DNA of 40,499 nt from Alphaproteobacteria bacterium. Its GTDB lineage: Bacteria; Pseudomonadota; Alphaproteobacteria; UBA2966. Position numbers and translations under genes: made by a program. The stretch spans positions 1-40,499 of the forward strand of contig JABILA010000047.1 of the NCBI GenBank assembly GCA_018654745.1. Reading direction: 5' to 3'. The notes below the pieces were generated by a model, which saw nothing but the letters and a program-made list of their open reading frames with translations, made no database searches and was not told the origin of the DNA. Shown piece by piece: positions 1-8,347 of this stretch; within the stretch, counting starts at the first letter, position 1, and each line of letters starts with the position of its first letter.

Positions 1-132
1 ATGATCTTTTCGCTATTCTGTAACATGAGGGTTACCTTTCGATTGTGTTTCGATAATTTTATTTGCACCGTTATCAAAACCGGTAACCCTCTCCTTTTGC
101 AAGGAGCGGTGTCAGATCAGGTCGAAACTACT

Positions 133-738
133 TCAATTAAAATCAGCGAAGTGTTGTGCTTTTTCTGCCGGAGTCAATTTTGCCAGATCAATTCGATCCA
201 AACGTTTGACGCCGATCAAATCGCTGGTTTTTATCGTTGCGTCGCCACCCAACACATTTTCCGAAAAATATGTGAACCGCGAGTCTGCATCTGTTTCCCA
301 ATACCAGTCTGCGGCGATATCGACGTACCCTTTGAAGCGGGCTTCGCTGTCACGTATCGAGGTTTCCATTTTCTTGCGTTCAGTGATGTCTGTGTACGTC
401 TCGACCAGACCGTTGTCGCTGGATTTGCCGTACAGGAGTTCAAATGTTCTGTTACCACTGATCGTAATTTCAGCCTGTTTTTCCTGTCCGCTCCAGAAAA
501 ACTCGACGCGGTCCCGTGCGATCTGTTCAACGTCTCCTTTTCCAAGGTCTCCGCGCTTGGCAAAAAACAGGGCCATATCATAGTGAGAGAGGCCGACATG
601 AAGGAAATTTTCAGGATAATTCAATATGGATTCATATTGTTGATTCCAGACCACAAGGCGACGTTCATTGTCGAACATCACAACGCCCTGAATAATATTC
701 TCAAGGATTTCCTCAATTACGCGCGGTGTATCTGGCAA
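133..738 (-). CDS. Short PAS-domain protein, truncated second PAS, no output domain
   Basis: The 201-aa product carries one complete PAS domain of the PAS_7 type (about residues 10-118, ending in a PAC-like YTDITERKK) and the beginning of a second PAS (131-201) that stops in mid-domain. There is no kinase, GGDEF, EAL or receiver module. The start is a TTG behind AAGGATAAG. Upstream the frame stays open to a TAA at 811-813 but offers no ATG or GTG, so the 5' end is uncertain. The 130 bases beyond the stop do not continue the PAS in any frame. It lies 81 bp after the EamA gene on the same strand. It may be a genuine small sensor or adaptor, or the remnant of a larger PAS kinase or cyclase gene. 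Domain identity is clear; function is unknown. Confidence 0.6.
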   Translation of the reverse strand: MPDTPRVIEEILENIIQGVVMFDNERRLVVWNQQYESILNYPENFLHVGLSHYDMALFFAKRGDLGKGDVEQIARDRVEFFWSGQEKQAEITISGNRTFELLYGKSSDNGLVETYTDITERKKMETSIRDSEARFKGYVDIAADWYWETDADSRFTYFSENVLGGDATIKTSDLIGVKRLDRIDLAKLTPAEKAQHFADFN

Positions 739-819
739 GCATCTTATCCTTGTGTCGAACGTCTTCTTATTCTTCTGAAATTTCTTCCAGATATCCAGTG
801 GGAAATACCATTATTCTCA

Positions 820-1707
820 TCAGGTGTTCAGCAGAGTATCCTTGAAAATCATGTTTTTGGCGGCCAGAACGGCACCGCCAATAATGGCGAAACACGCAAA
901 CCAGATGGCGCTGGTTGCGACTGCATCCGAAAAAGCGATTAACATTAACGTCGAGATTAGCGGTGCTGAATAGGAAGCGGCACCCAGGATGCGGATGTTG
1001 CCGTGCTTCATGCCAATATCCCAGACAAAGAAGGCAGCACCAACCGGCCCCAGGCCCAACAGCAATATACCCAGCCAGATTACCGGATCGGACGGCCATA
1101 TCTGCGTTTCGAACAAAAGGCTGGCGATGCCACCCAACAGTGCCGTAGCACCGCAGAACAAGCCAACTGTATCCGTCGGGACTTGCCGGAACCGTCGTGA
1201 AAGAACCGAATAGCTTGACCAGGTCAGGGCACAGGCACCGGCTGCCGCGTAGCCCAGGGCGTGCTCTCCCTTGAAGGAAAAGGCACCGCCATCAGTGACA
1301 AGAACTACGGTACCGGCAAGGCCAGCCAGTGTGCCGACAATGTGAAACCACCTAAGCCGTTCACCTGGCAACAAGGCCGAAAACAGGACGATGAGCAGAG
1401 GCCAAAGGTACGCGATTAAACTGGCCTCGACGACAGGAGCATTTTTCAGGGCGAGGAAATAGAAGGCATGATAGCCAAACAAGCCGCAGATGCCGAAACC
1501 CCAGACAGGCAATGGGTGGCGTAAATACTGTAAGGGGTTTTCACGCCGGATCAGCCATTTTCCAAGGGCCAGGATGAAGGCAACGGAAAATGTCAGGGCG
1601 ACCATTTGAAACGGGGGAAGTGCCCCGGTCCAGGTTGTGAATAATGCCAGGGCACCCCACAAAAGAATCGCAATTGTACCAATCAATGTTGCCTGTATTT
1701 CAGTCAA
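820..1707 (-). CDS. EamA/DMT-family transporter, YddG-like exporter
   Basis: This 295-aa inner-membrane protein has ten predicted hydrophobic segments in two EamA halves (about 5-138 and 148-288), the standard DMT-superfamily layout. The N-terminal QATLIGTIAILLW, the YLWPL segment and the later FVWDIGMKHGN region resemble E. coli YddG, an exporter of aromatic amino acids and other metabolites, so metabolite efflux is the likely role; the substrate cannot be read from sequence. The start is TTG at 1707, 9 nt after the stop of the upstream histidine kinase, with GAGAG as a modest ribosome binding site. This suggests co-transcription and possibly translational coupling with that kinase. Alternative: another DMT exporter of unknown substrate. 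Confidence 0.85.
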   Translation of the reverse strand: MTEIQATLIGTIAILLWGALALFTTWTGALPPFQMVALTFSVAFILALGKWLIRRENPLQYLRHPLPVWGFGICGLFGYHAFYFLALKNAPVVEASLIAYLWPLLIVLFSALLPGERLRWFHIVGTLAGLAGTVVLVTDGGAFSFKGEHALGYAAAGACALTWSSYSVLSRRFRQVPTDTVGLFCGATALLGGIASLLFETQIWPSDPVIWLGILLLGLGPVGAAFFVWDIGMKHGNIRILGAASYSAPLISTLMLIAFSDAVATSAIWFACFAIIGGAVLAAKNMIFKDTLLNT

Positions 1708-1716
1708 GGAACGCTC

Positions 1717-3159
1717 TCAGGCCTTTGCGCGGGGTAAACTGATTACAACGGATGTGCCAGCCCCGAATTCCGATTGGATGTCCAATTTGCCGCCGGACTG
1801 TTCGACAAAGCCGTAGACCATGCTCAAGCCAAGACCTGTGCCTTCGCCAACATCCTTGGTCGTATAAAAAGGCTCAAGCGCCCTCTCCAGAACGGTATCC
1901 GACATGCCCGTTCCGGTGTCACTGATTGTCATCGTAATAAACTCGCCGTCCGTATCGGTTTTGTTGGCATAGACGACCTTCAACACGCCGCCGCTGGGCA
2001 TGGCATCGCGTGCATTGATTGCAAGATTTAGCAATACGTTTTCTGCCTGCCCCTGATCAGCGTGGCAATCCCACAAGTCGGGAACGGTTTGCGTTTCCAC
2101 CGAAATCTCTTCCCCCAGCGTTCGAGGCAAGATCGCAAGCATGGGCTGCAGTTGTTCATCGAGACGGAAACTATCGGTTTTCAATGCCTGGGTACGGGAA
2201 AATGCCAAAAGGTTTTGTGTCAGTTCTGCCCCGCGAATGGCCGCTCGGGAAATGGCAGATATTTGATCTGCATGTTCAGAGTCTGCATCCATCAGTTCGG
2301 TGTTGCCAAGAATGACGGAAAGCAGATTGTTGAAATCGTGGGCGATACCGCCGGTCAGTTGCCCAACGGCATCCATTTTCTGGGCTTGCCGCAATCTTGC
2401 TTCACTTTCCTGCAAACTCGCGGCATTTTTGCGTTCTTCTGTTATGTTGGTGCTTGAGAAATATGTATGTTGCAAACCACCAACACTGATGGTTACGCCG
2501 TTGATGGAAACGATAAGTGTCTCTCCGGATTTGGTATTAATTTCGGCCTCAAAATTTTGAAGCCGACCTTCGGCTTTCATCGTCGCAATAACCATGTTCC
2601 TGGTTTCAGGGGTGTCCCAGATCTTGAGGTCAAGGGAAGATTGTCCTATTGCCTCCTCCCGACTGTGGCCCAGTGTATTTACCCAGGCTTCATTAACGTC
2701 AAGAAACTTCCCACTTTCGATATCCGTGATAGAGCACATTGCGTTGTTTGCCTGAAAGGCAGCAGCGAACAAATCCCGGCCATATTTTTGCTCTTGTTCC
2801 AGTTCCCTGCGTCGACTGGCATTTCGGGCTCGAACAATTGTTCCCTTGACGTCCGGGTTATTGTTAAAGTCTCCCCATCTGACCTCAAGTTGTCTTTCTT
2901 CATCTTGAGGGGTCAGGAATATGATCGATTGTTCTTCGTAGCCTTTGCCCTTGGGGTCGAAATCCCGGGAGATATCGGTGATATTCAGGCCGATAACATC
3001 CGTGGACTTTCTTCCAAGCAGTTTTTGTGTTGCTTCGTTGGCGTAGTTGATGGTTCCGTCGGGGTCGATACGAAGAAAAAGATCACTCGAAATATCGATG
3101 ATCGTTTGCAGCCCTGTTCCACTGATATGGTTTTTTGGTTTTGAGGGTTTGGACCCCAT
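1717..3159 (-). CDS. PAS-PAS sensor histidine kinase, no receiver domain
   Basis: With the start at ATG 3159 (AGGA four bases upstream) this is a 480-aa cytoplasmic kinase. Two PAS domains (about residues 15-115 and 125-245) precede an NtrB-like dimerisation/phosphoacceptor region, GGIAHDFNN, with His274. The ATPase domain follows: N box [11 protein letters not shown]1 DTGTGM, F box EPFYTTK and G2 GTGLGLS. No transmembrane segment is visible, so the signal is probably cytoplasmic or redox/ligand via PAS. Many kinases of this type end in a receiver domain; this one stops after the ATPase, and no response regulator gene adjoins it. An in-frame upstream ATG at 3324 would add 55 residues with no domain similarity and run into the divergent promoter region, so I prefer 3159. 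It heads the minus-strand unit with the EamA exporter. Confidence 0.88.
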   Translation of the reverse strand: MGSKPSKPKNHISGTGLQTIIDISSDLFLRIDPDGTINYANEATQKLLGRKSTDVIGLNITDISRDFDPKGKGYEEQSIIFLTPQDEERQLEVRWGDFNNNPDVKGTIVRARNASRRRELEQEQKYGRDLFAAAFQANNAMCSITDIESGKFLDVNEAWVNTLGHSREEAIGQSSLDLKIWDTPETRNMVIATMKAEGRLQNFEAEINTKSGETLIVSINGVTISVGGLQHTYFSSTNITEERKNAASLQESEARLRQAQKMDAVGQLTGGIAHDFNNLLSVILGNTELMDADSEHADQISAISRAAIRGAELTQNLLAFSRTQALKTDSFRLDEQLQPMLAILPRTLGEEISVETQTVPDLWDCHADQGQAENVLLNLAINARDAMPSGGVLKVVYANKTDTDGEFITMTISDTGTGMSDTVLERALEPFYTTKDVGEGTGLGLSMVYGFVEQSGGKLDIQSEFGAGTSVVISLPRAKA

Positions 3160-3340
3160 AATATCCTGCTTGCTTCCAATATAACGACCGACCATTCGGA
3201 CGTGAAAAGTAACATTTATCCATCTGGTTTGGCAGCCCTGTTTCTCAAGGGGAATATTGTCGGCATGGTTCGCGGGAAAGTTTCCTGATACCCTCTGTAT
3301 TTTGAAGGAATACTGCAATATCACGCCCGGAAAACATCAT
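3160..3340. promoter_or_regulatory. Divergent intergenic region, kinase / CoA-transferase
   Basis: These 181 bp separate the histidine kinase start (minus, 3159) from the CoA-transferase start (plus, 3341) and must hold both promoters. I did not find a convincing -35/-10 pair or a perfect dyad. Longer readings of both flanking genes extend into it, but their added residues match no domain. Confidence 0.4.
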
Positions 3341-4747
3341 ATGACAAACGCATTTCAGGAGCTCATGAATATTCGCAATCGCCCTGAAGGTTGCGAAGCT
3401 GATGTGACCGGTGCAGACCCTGTTTATGCCACTCCCTTCAAGGTGGCGGAAACCGGCGCTGCAGTACTGGGTGCTGTCGGTGTTGCGGTTGCTGATATTC
3501 ACGAAATGAAGACGGGGCGTCGGCAGGCCATTTCCGTTGACGTTCGTCATGCGGCGGCGGCGCTTCACAGTTTTGCCCATCTTCAGAAACGACGGGATGA
3601 CGGCAGCTTCGAAGTTATCGGAAATTCTCCGGCAGCGGCGGCGGCTTATCAAATCATTCAGCCTTATCCAACAAAGGATGATCGCTGGTTTTTACCGCAT
3701 TTTGGCATGTCCCATCTGAAAGAACGCGTGCAGAAAATCCTGAACTGCGAGGTCACGCCGGAGGCTGTCGCCGCAGCAGTGAAGACATGGAATGCCCAGG
3801 AACTGGAAGATGCCCTTGCCGAGGCTCAGGCCTGCGGCGGCATGATCCGTACACCGGCTGAGTGGCGGGCCCACCCTCAGGGCAAGGCCCTGGCGATACA
3901 GCCGGTTGTTGAGATTGAAAAAATTGGCAACAGCGACCCTGAACCGTTCCCCGCCGACGGACCTGCATTGTCAGGTATTCGGGTCCTTGATCTTACACGT
4001 ATTTTGGCGGGGCCCGTTGCGGCCAGAACATGTTCCGAACATGGCGCTGACGTATTGATGATATCGGCAAAAGGTGTGCCGCAGATCAGGAATTTTGTCA
4101 TCGATCTGTCGCACGGCAAACGCAGTTGCTTTTTGGATATCAAAACAAGTGAGGGGGCGGGGCGTCTGAAGGAACTGGTACAGGAGGCAGACGTTTTTTC
4201 ACAAGGCTACCGGCCGGGTGTCCTGGCTGCACGGGGCTTTGGCCCGGAAGAACTTGCGGCCTTGCGCCCAGGCCTGGTGTACACCACCATCAACTGCTAC
4301 GGCCAACACGGACCCTTCCAGGATCGGGCGGGATGGGAGCAAGTGGCACAATCTGTAACCGGCATCTGTCATGACAATGGTGAGGTGAACGGCTCCGGTC
4401 GCCCTGAATTACTGCCGGTCAATGCCTGTGATTACATCACCGGCTATCTGGGTGCCTATGGCACATTGTTGGCTCTGGCCCGACGGGCCGTTGAAGGTGG
4501 CAGCTTTCACGTCAAGGTATCGCTGTGTCAGACCGCCATGTTGCTCGAGCGTCAGGGCAGGGTGGAGATCCCGTCACATGACCTGGATATCTCTCCGCAA
4601 GAAGCCGCCGCCCTGCAAATGGAGAGCGACACCAGTTATGGTTATTTGAAACACTTGGCCCCGGTCATTCGTTTTTCAGAATCAAAACCACACTGGTCCC
4701 GACCAACACCCGCTCTCGGTGGGGACAACGCGGAATGGCTGGCGTAG
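3341..4747 (+). CDS. Family III CoA-transferase (CaiB/BaiF), one-and-a-half domain form
   Basis: The 468-aa protein belongs to the CaiB/BaiF family, which moves CoA between carboxylic acids through an aspartyl-CoA anhydride. The C-terminal part (from about residue 210) is a standard transferase N-region: GIRVLDLTRILAGP, YRPGV, CYGQHGPF and CDYITG, whose Asp364 matches the family catalytic Asp. Residues about 25-80 (ATPFKVAETGAAVLG, GRRQAISVD) look like a second copy of the CDYITG region with Glu where Asp is expected, so an inactive half-domain precedes an active one. The start at ATG 3341 is preceded by GGA; an ATG at 3257 in frame adds residues without similarity. The stop overlaps the Nudix start by 13 nt, indicating an operon. 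The acyl substrate is unknown. Confidence 0.82.
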   Translation: MTNAFQELMNIRNRPEGCEADVTGADPVYATPFKVAETGAAVLGAVGVAVADIHEMKTGRRQAISVDVRHAAAALHSFAHLQKRRDDGSFEVIGNSPAAAAAYQIIQPYPTKDDRWFLPHFGMSHLKERVQKILNCEVTPEAVAAAVKTWNAQELEDALAEAQACGGMIRTPAEWRAHPQGKALAIQPVVEIEKIGNSDPEPFPADGPALSGIRVLDLTRILAGPVAARTCSEHGADVLMISAKGVPQIRNFVIDLSHGKRSCFLDIKTSEGAGRLKELVQEADVFSQGYRPGVLAARGFGPEELAALRPGLVYTTINCYGQHGPFQDRAGWEQVAQSVTGICHDNGEVNGSGRPELLPVNACDYITGYLGAYGTLLALARRAVEGGSFHVKVSLCQTAMLLERQGRVEIPSHDLDISPQEAAALQMESDTSYGYLKHLAPVIRFSESKPHWSRPTPALGGDNAEWLA

Positions 4748-5160
4748 AAGTTGATCCGCAAATGAAAGAGATCAGCAATGTTATCCTGATGCGGGATAAC
4801 AAAATATTACTCGGGTTGAGGTCTGCAGATCGGGCAACGTTTCCCGGGTGTTGGGCTGTCCCCGGCGGTCATCTGGAGCCTGGAGAAACTGCTGAAGAAG
4901 CTGCATTGCGTGAAATGCAGGAAGAATTAGGCGTCTCCGTCGGGAACTTGAGTGTTCTGGAGCCGATTGCTTTGGAAGCCGACAATCAGTCGATACTGTT
5001 TCACATGTTCACTGCGACACAATGGCAAGGTGGAGAGCCGTTGATACAGAATGAAGAGCATTCCAAAATTCACTGGTTTTCGATTACAGAGGCATGTGTA
5101 CTCGAAAACCTGGCGCTTGAAGGTTATCGAAAGTGTTTTTCCGCGCTGACTGAAGATTGA
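4735..5160 (+). CDS. Nudix hydrolase
   Basis: The 141-aa protein has a perfect Nudix box at residues 45-67 (G45, E51, R59, E60, E63, E64, G66), which binds Mg2+ and drives hydrolysis of nucleoside diphosphates linked to another group. The size and the GHLEPGE start of the box resemble MutT/NUDT15-like nucleotide pyrophosphatases, but substrate cannot be assigned from the motif. The chosen ATG at 4735 lies inside the end of the CoA-transferase gene with GGGGA eight bases upstream, which fits translational coupling; an alternative ATG at 4762 has no clear ribosome binding site. It converges on the next CoA-transferase with only 22 bp between the stops. A CoA-pyrophosphatase role would suit the context but its characteristic UPF0035 motif was not seen. 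Confidence 0.9.
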   Translation: MAGVEVDPQMKEISNVILMRDNKILLGLRSADRATFPGCWAVPGGHLEPGETAEEAALREMQEELGVSVGNLSVLEPIALEADNQSILFHMFTATQWQGGEPLIQNEEHSKIHWFSITEACVLENLALEGYRKCFSALTED

Positions 5161-5182
5161 GCTCGAAACCTGCAATCGGTAA

Positions 5183-6343
5183 TCAGATCACCTTCTTTTG
5201 CTTGAGAGAGGTTATTTCAATATCTGACAGTCCAAGGTCCTTCAATATCTGTTCGCTGTGTTCTCCAAGACCTGGAAGGTCAAGGTTAAGCTGCCCCGGT
5301 TCGTTCCGGAACTTGAGGGGGGTGCCGAGATGTTCGTGTCCGTGGGCATCTTCGATGATCATTTCACGGTAACGCACATGTTCGTCGTCGACGGCTTCGC
5401 GCATGTTTTGCACGGGCACAAAGGCGCATTCAATATCCTTGAAAAACTCAACCCAATCCGCCTGGGTTCGGCTCAGGAAGGTTTCCTTCAAAAAGGCGCG
5501 GACGGGTTCTTGCGTGGGCCCAGGTGGTGGCTGACAAAGATCAAGAAGATCAGGTCGACCCAAAGCCTCCAGGACGTTTTTGGCAAAATGTAGTTCTGCT
5601 GCACCCATGACCACGAACTTGCCGTCCAGGGTTTCATAGATGTTGTACATGGCGTTACCGCCCCAGGGTCGCTGGTTTTTGACCACCGGCGGCTCCTTGT
5701 CGGCCAGTACTGATCCCATGTTGTTGGGCACAGAACTGATCAGCGCATCCATCATCGCCATATCGATAAAGTCACCCTGGCCGGTTTCCTTGCGTCGCAG
5801 CAGGGCCATCAGGACGGCAGAAAGCCCCATCATGGCGGAGATGATATCTGCGGCGGCAATCCCGGGCATTGCCGGTTTGCCGTCTTGTCCCTGGGTGACA
5901 CTGAGGATACCGGCCAGTGCCTCGGTTGCCAGATCGTGGGCCGGGATACCGGCATAAGGCCCATCCTGGCCAAAGGCCGAGATCGAACAGTAGACAATAT
6001 TGGGTGCGCGTTTCCTGATGGTGTCATAGTCAACACCAAGACGTTTGACGACGCCGGGCCGGAAGGCTTCGACAAAGACATCACTCTTTTCAGCCAGCTG
6101 GTAAAGTAATTCCTTGCCTTCATCGGTCTTCAGATCAAGTTCGATGGATTTTTTGCCACGGTGCGTGTTGGCGAAAAAAACCGAAACCCCGTCGCGCTTC
6201 AAATCGATCTCGCGGTTGGGCTCACCTTTACCTCTGGGTTCGACCTTGATCACGTCGGCACCATGATCGGACATCATTTGTGTTAGCATTGGTCCTGGCA
6301 GGAACAATGAAAGATCCAGTACCCGGACACCTTCCAGCTTCAT
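5183..6343 (-). CDS. Family III CoA-transferase / racemase-like protein
   Basis: The 386-aa CaiB/BaiF protein is of standard length. Visible family features are GVRVLDLSLFLPGPM at the N-terminus, GADVIKVEP (28-36), FRPGVVKRLG (94-103), SAFGQDGPY (122-130) and AAADIISAMMG with catalytic Asp166. The family includes succinyl- or formyl-CoA transferases and alpha-methylacyl-CoA racemases. The racemases use a His/Asp pair, which I did not establish here, so transferase versus racemase is open. The start ATG has AGGA six bases upstream. It is divergent from the SDR at 6508 across a 164-bp region and convergent with the Nudix gene. With the SDR, APH-like protein and two other family III genes it forms an acyl-CoA block. 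Confidence 0.87.
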   Translation of the reverse strand: MKLEGVRVLDLSLFLPGPMLTQMMSDHGADVIKVEPRGKGEPNREIDLKRDGVSVFFANTHRGKKSIELDLKTDEGKELLYQLAEKSDVFVEAFRPGVVKRLGVDYDTIRKRAPNIVYCSISAFGQDGPYAGIPAHDLATEALAGILSVTQGQDGKPAMPGIAAADIISAMMGLSAVLMALLRRKETGQGDFIDMAMMDALISSVPNNMGSVLADKEPPVVKNQRPWGGNAMYNIYETLDGKFVVMGAAELHFAKNVLEALGRPDLLDLCQPPPGPTQEPVRAFLKETFLSRTQADWVEFFKDIECAFVPVQNMREAVDDEHVRYREMIIEDAHGHEHLGTPLKFRNEPGQLNLDLPGLGEHSEQILKDLGLSDIEITSLKQKKVI

Positions 6344-6507
6344 GTTTTTTCCTGATCATCTTTGATTATTGTTGGTCAACCCGGAGATCGACCATACGGT
6401 ATCTTCTGAAATTCCGGGGCTAAATGCAAATCACCGGCTGCCTCCCTTGTCCGCTTCGCAAAAGGATGGCATCAATATTTGGAATGATTGTAAACAGGAG
6501 TAGTTTG
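6344..6507. promoter_or_regulatory. Divergent promoter region with a spaced dyad
   Basis: The 164 bp lie between the CoA-transferase (minus) and the SDR (plus). They contain arms TGGTC (6373-6377) and GACCA (6390-6394) spaced by 12 nt, compatible with a dimeric-regulator site. No regulator gene adjoins, so the role is a guess. Confidence 0.3.
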
Positions 6508-7278
6508 ATGAGCTTGTTTGACCTGACCGGCAAGGTTGCCGTGATTACCGGATCCACCAAAGGCATTGGCAAAGCCATAGCCGAGGAGATGGCCGCCCAC
6601 GGGGCAGAGGTGGTGATTACGTCGCGCAAAGGCGACGTCTGTGATGAAGTTGCACAGTCGATCCGGGACAAGGGCGGCAAGGCCGTCGCCATTCCCTGCA
6701 ATATTTCTCACAAGGACCAGATGGAAGCCCTGGTTGCCGAAACGCTGAAGCTTTGCGACAAGATCGACATTCTGGTTTGTAACGCCGCCGCCAATCCCCA
6801 TTATGGCCCGTCCATGACGATTCCTGACGAGGCATTTGAAAAAGTGCTCGACGTCAACATCAAGTCAAACCACTGGCTGGTTCAGATGGTGGCCCCTGAT
6901 ATGGTTGAGCGCAAGGACGGTGCGATTATCATTGTATCTTCCATCGGAGGTTATCGCGGGAGTGCTACTCTGGGTGCCTACTGCATTTCCAAGGCAGCAG
7001 ATATGCAAATGGTGCGCAATCTGGCGGCTGAGCTGGGCCCGGATAACATTCGGGCAAACTGCATAGCACCAGGACTGGTGAAAACGGATTTTGCCAGGAC
7101 CTTGTGGGAAAATCCCGGGCTTTCAGAAAAACGCATCAACGAAACACCGTTGCGCCGTCTGGGGGAGCCCCGTGATATCGCAGGGATTGCCGTCTACCTG
7201 GCGTCGCAGGCAGGCAGCTGGACCACAGGTCAGACCTTTACGGTCGATGGTGGTGTCACCAGTATGGGAAATGGTTAG
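6508..7278 (+). CDS. SDR-family NAD(P)-dependent oxidoreductase
   Basis: The 256-aa classical short-chain dehydrogenase/reductase has the cofactor motif TGSTKGIG (14-21), a CNAAA variant of the NNAG strand motif (91-95), Asn117 and the catalytic set Ser145, Tyr158, Lys162, ending in the typical TTGQTFTVDGG. The best match is to the DHRS4 / 3-oxoacyl reductase-like group, so it should reduce or oxidise a hydroxy/keto group, perhaps on an acyl-CoA. ATG 6508 is chosen because AGGAG sits seven bases upstream; an in-frame ATG at 6424 adds 28 residues of no similarity. The APH-like gene begins 4 nt after its stop, so the two are an operon. Confidence 0.92.
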   Translation: MSLFDLTGKVAVITGSTKGIGKAIAEEMAAHGAEVVITSRKGDVCDEVAQSIRDKGGKAVAIPCNISHKDQMEALVAETLKLCDKIDILVCNAAANPHYGPSMTIPDEAFEKVLDVNIKSNHWLVQMVAPDMVERKDGAIIIVSSIGGYRGSATLGAYCISKAADMQMVRNLAAELGPDNIRANCIAPGLVKTDFARTLWENPGLSEKRINETPLRRLGEPRDIAGIAVYLASQAGSWTTGQTFTVDGGVTSMGNG

Positions 7279-7282
7279 GGCC

Positions 7283-8338
7283 ATGTCAGAGGGAGGAAAA
7301 GTTGAAACGTCGAGCGTGCGGGAAGCCCATCGTTTTGATGAAGCGGTCCTGGCCGATTATCTGAAAAATCAAATTGACGAATTTGATGGCGACATCGAAG
7401 TGCGTCAGTTTGCGGCCGGGCAAAGCAATCCGACCTACCAGATTATATCGGGAACCAGCAAATATGTGCTGCGCAAAAAACCGCCGGGAAACCTGTTGCC
7501 CTCGGCCCATGCTGTTGACCGCGAATTCCGGATCATCAGCGCCCTGCAAGACAGCGGTGTGCCTGTGCCGCGTGCCCTGCACCTTTGTCGGGATGCCTCG
7601 ATCATAGGCACTGATTTTTTTCTGATGGAAATGGTTGAAGGACGGGTCTTCCACGATCCGGGATTGCCGGGCATGACGCCACCGGAAAGAACGGCCTACT
7701 TTGATGACTTCGCCAGGGTTCTCGCGACCTTGCATAAAGTCGACTATGAGGCGGCAGGGCTTACTGACTTCGGCCGGGCAAGTGGCTATCTCGAACGACA
7801 GGTGGCGCGTTGGTCCAAACAATATGAGGCATCGAAAACCGAAGACATCCCGTCCATGGACCGGGTCATGGCGTGGTTGCCGCAAAACCTGCCAGCGGAT
7901 GAGTCCGTATCAATTGTGCATGGGGATTATCGTCCCGGAAATACGATCACCCACTCAGCAGAGCCAAAAATTGTTGCCTTGCTGGACTGGGAGTTATCGA
8001 CCATTGGCCATCCCCTGGCGGACCTTGGCTATTGTTGTGCCAGCTATCATGGCGACGTGCTGAGTGTTGGTGAATTCAGTTCACTGGATCACAAGGCCAT
8101 GGGCATTCCGTCTGAACAGGAATTTGTCGACCGCTATTGTCACTACAGTGGTCGGGACAGCATCGAAAATTTCCATTATTTCGTCATATTTTCCCTGTTC
8201 CGAAGCACGGCAATTATTCAGGGCGTCTATAAGCGCGGGTTGGATGGAAATGCGTCGTCCGAAGATGCCTTGAACTATGGTGAACTGGCCAGGGGCAGGG
8301 CAGACGCGGCCTGGAAACTGGTTGAGGAATATTTCTGA
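7283..8338 (+). CDS. APH-like phosphotransferase, ACAD10/11 N-domain type
   Basis: The 351-aa protein has an aminoglycoside-phosphotransferase-like kinase fold: glycine-rich FAAGQSNPTY (43-52), a Lys in YVLRKKPPG (61-69), the catalytic HGDYRPGN (His213, Asp215, Asn220) and the metal-binding DWE (235-237) in LLDWELSTIGHPLADLGY. This variant matches stand-alone bacterial relatives of the N-terminal domain of human ACAD10/ACAD11, linked to phosphorylation of 4-hydroxyacyl-CoAs before beta-oxidation. Aminoglycoside resistance is unlikely. ATG 7283 has TTAGGG just upstream; ATG 7271 would overlap the SDR by 8 nt. It follows the SDR in an operon and converges on a CoA-transferase. Substrate specificity is inferred from family only. 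Confidence 0.88.
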   Translation: MSEGGKVETSSVREAHRFDEAVLADYLKNQIDEFDGDIEVRQFAAGQSNPTYQIISGTSKYVLRKKPPGNLLPSAHAVDREFRIISALQDSGVPVPRALHLCRDASIIGTDFFLMEMVEGRVFHDPGLPGMTPPERTAYFDDFARVLATLHKVDYEAAGLTDFGRASGYLERQVARWSKQYEASKTEDIPSMDRVMAWLPQNLPADESVSIVHGDYRPGNTITHSAEPKIVALLDWELSTIGHPLADLGYCCASYHGDVLSVGEFSSLDHKAMGIPSEQEFVDRYCHYSGRDSIENFHYFVIFSLFRSTAIIQGVYKRGLDGNASSEDALNYGELARGRADAAWKLVEEYF

Positions 8339-8347
8339 CCACAATAA

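Noticed and set aside
1..942. A 313-codon open frame on the plus strand
   Set aside because: It lies antisense to the PAS gene and the end of the EamA gene, has no recognisable domain, and its composition is that of a reverse-strand shadow.
2467..3144. A 225-codon plus-strand open frame opposite the histidine kinase
   Set aside because: The minus-strand frame encodes clear PAS and kinase motifs; the plus-strand translation has none.
7283..8338. Aminoglycoside resistance kinase
   Set aside because: The HGDYRPGN and LLDWELSTIGHPLADLGY form is that of ACAD10/11-type proteins, and the context is acyl-CoA metabolism.
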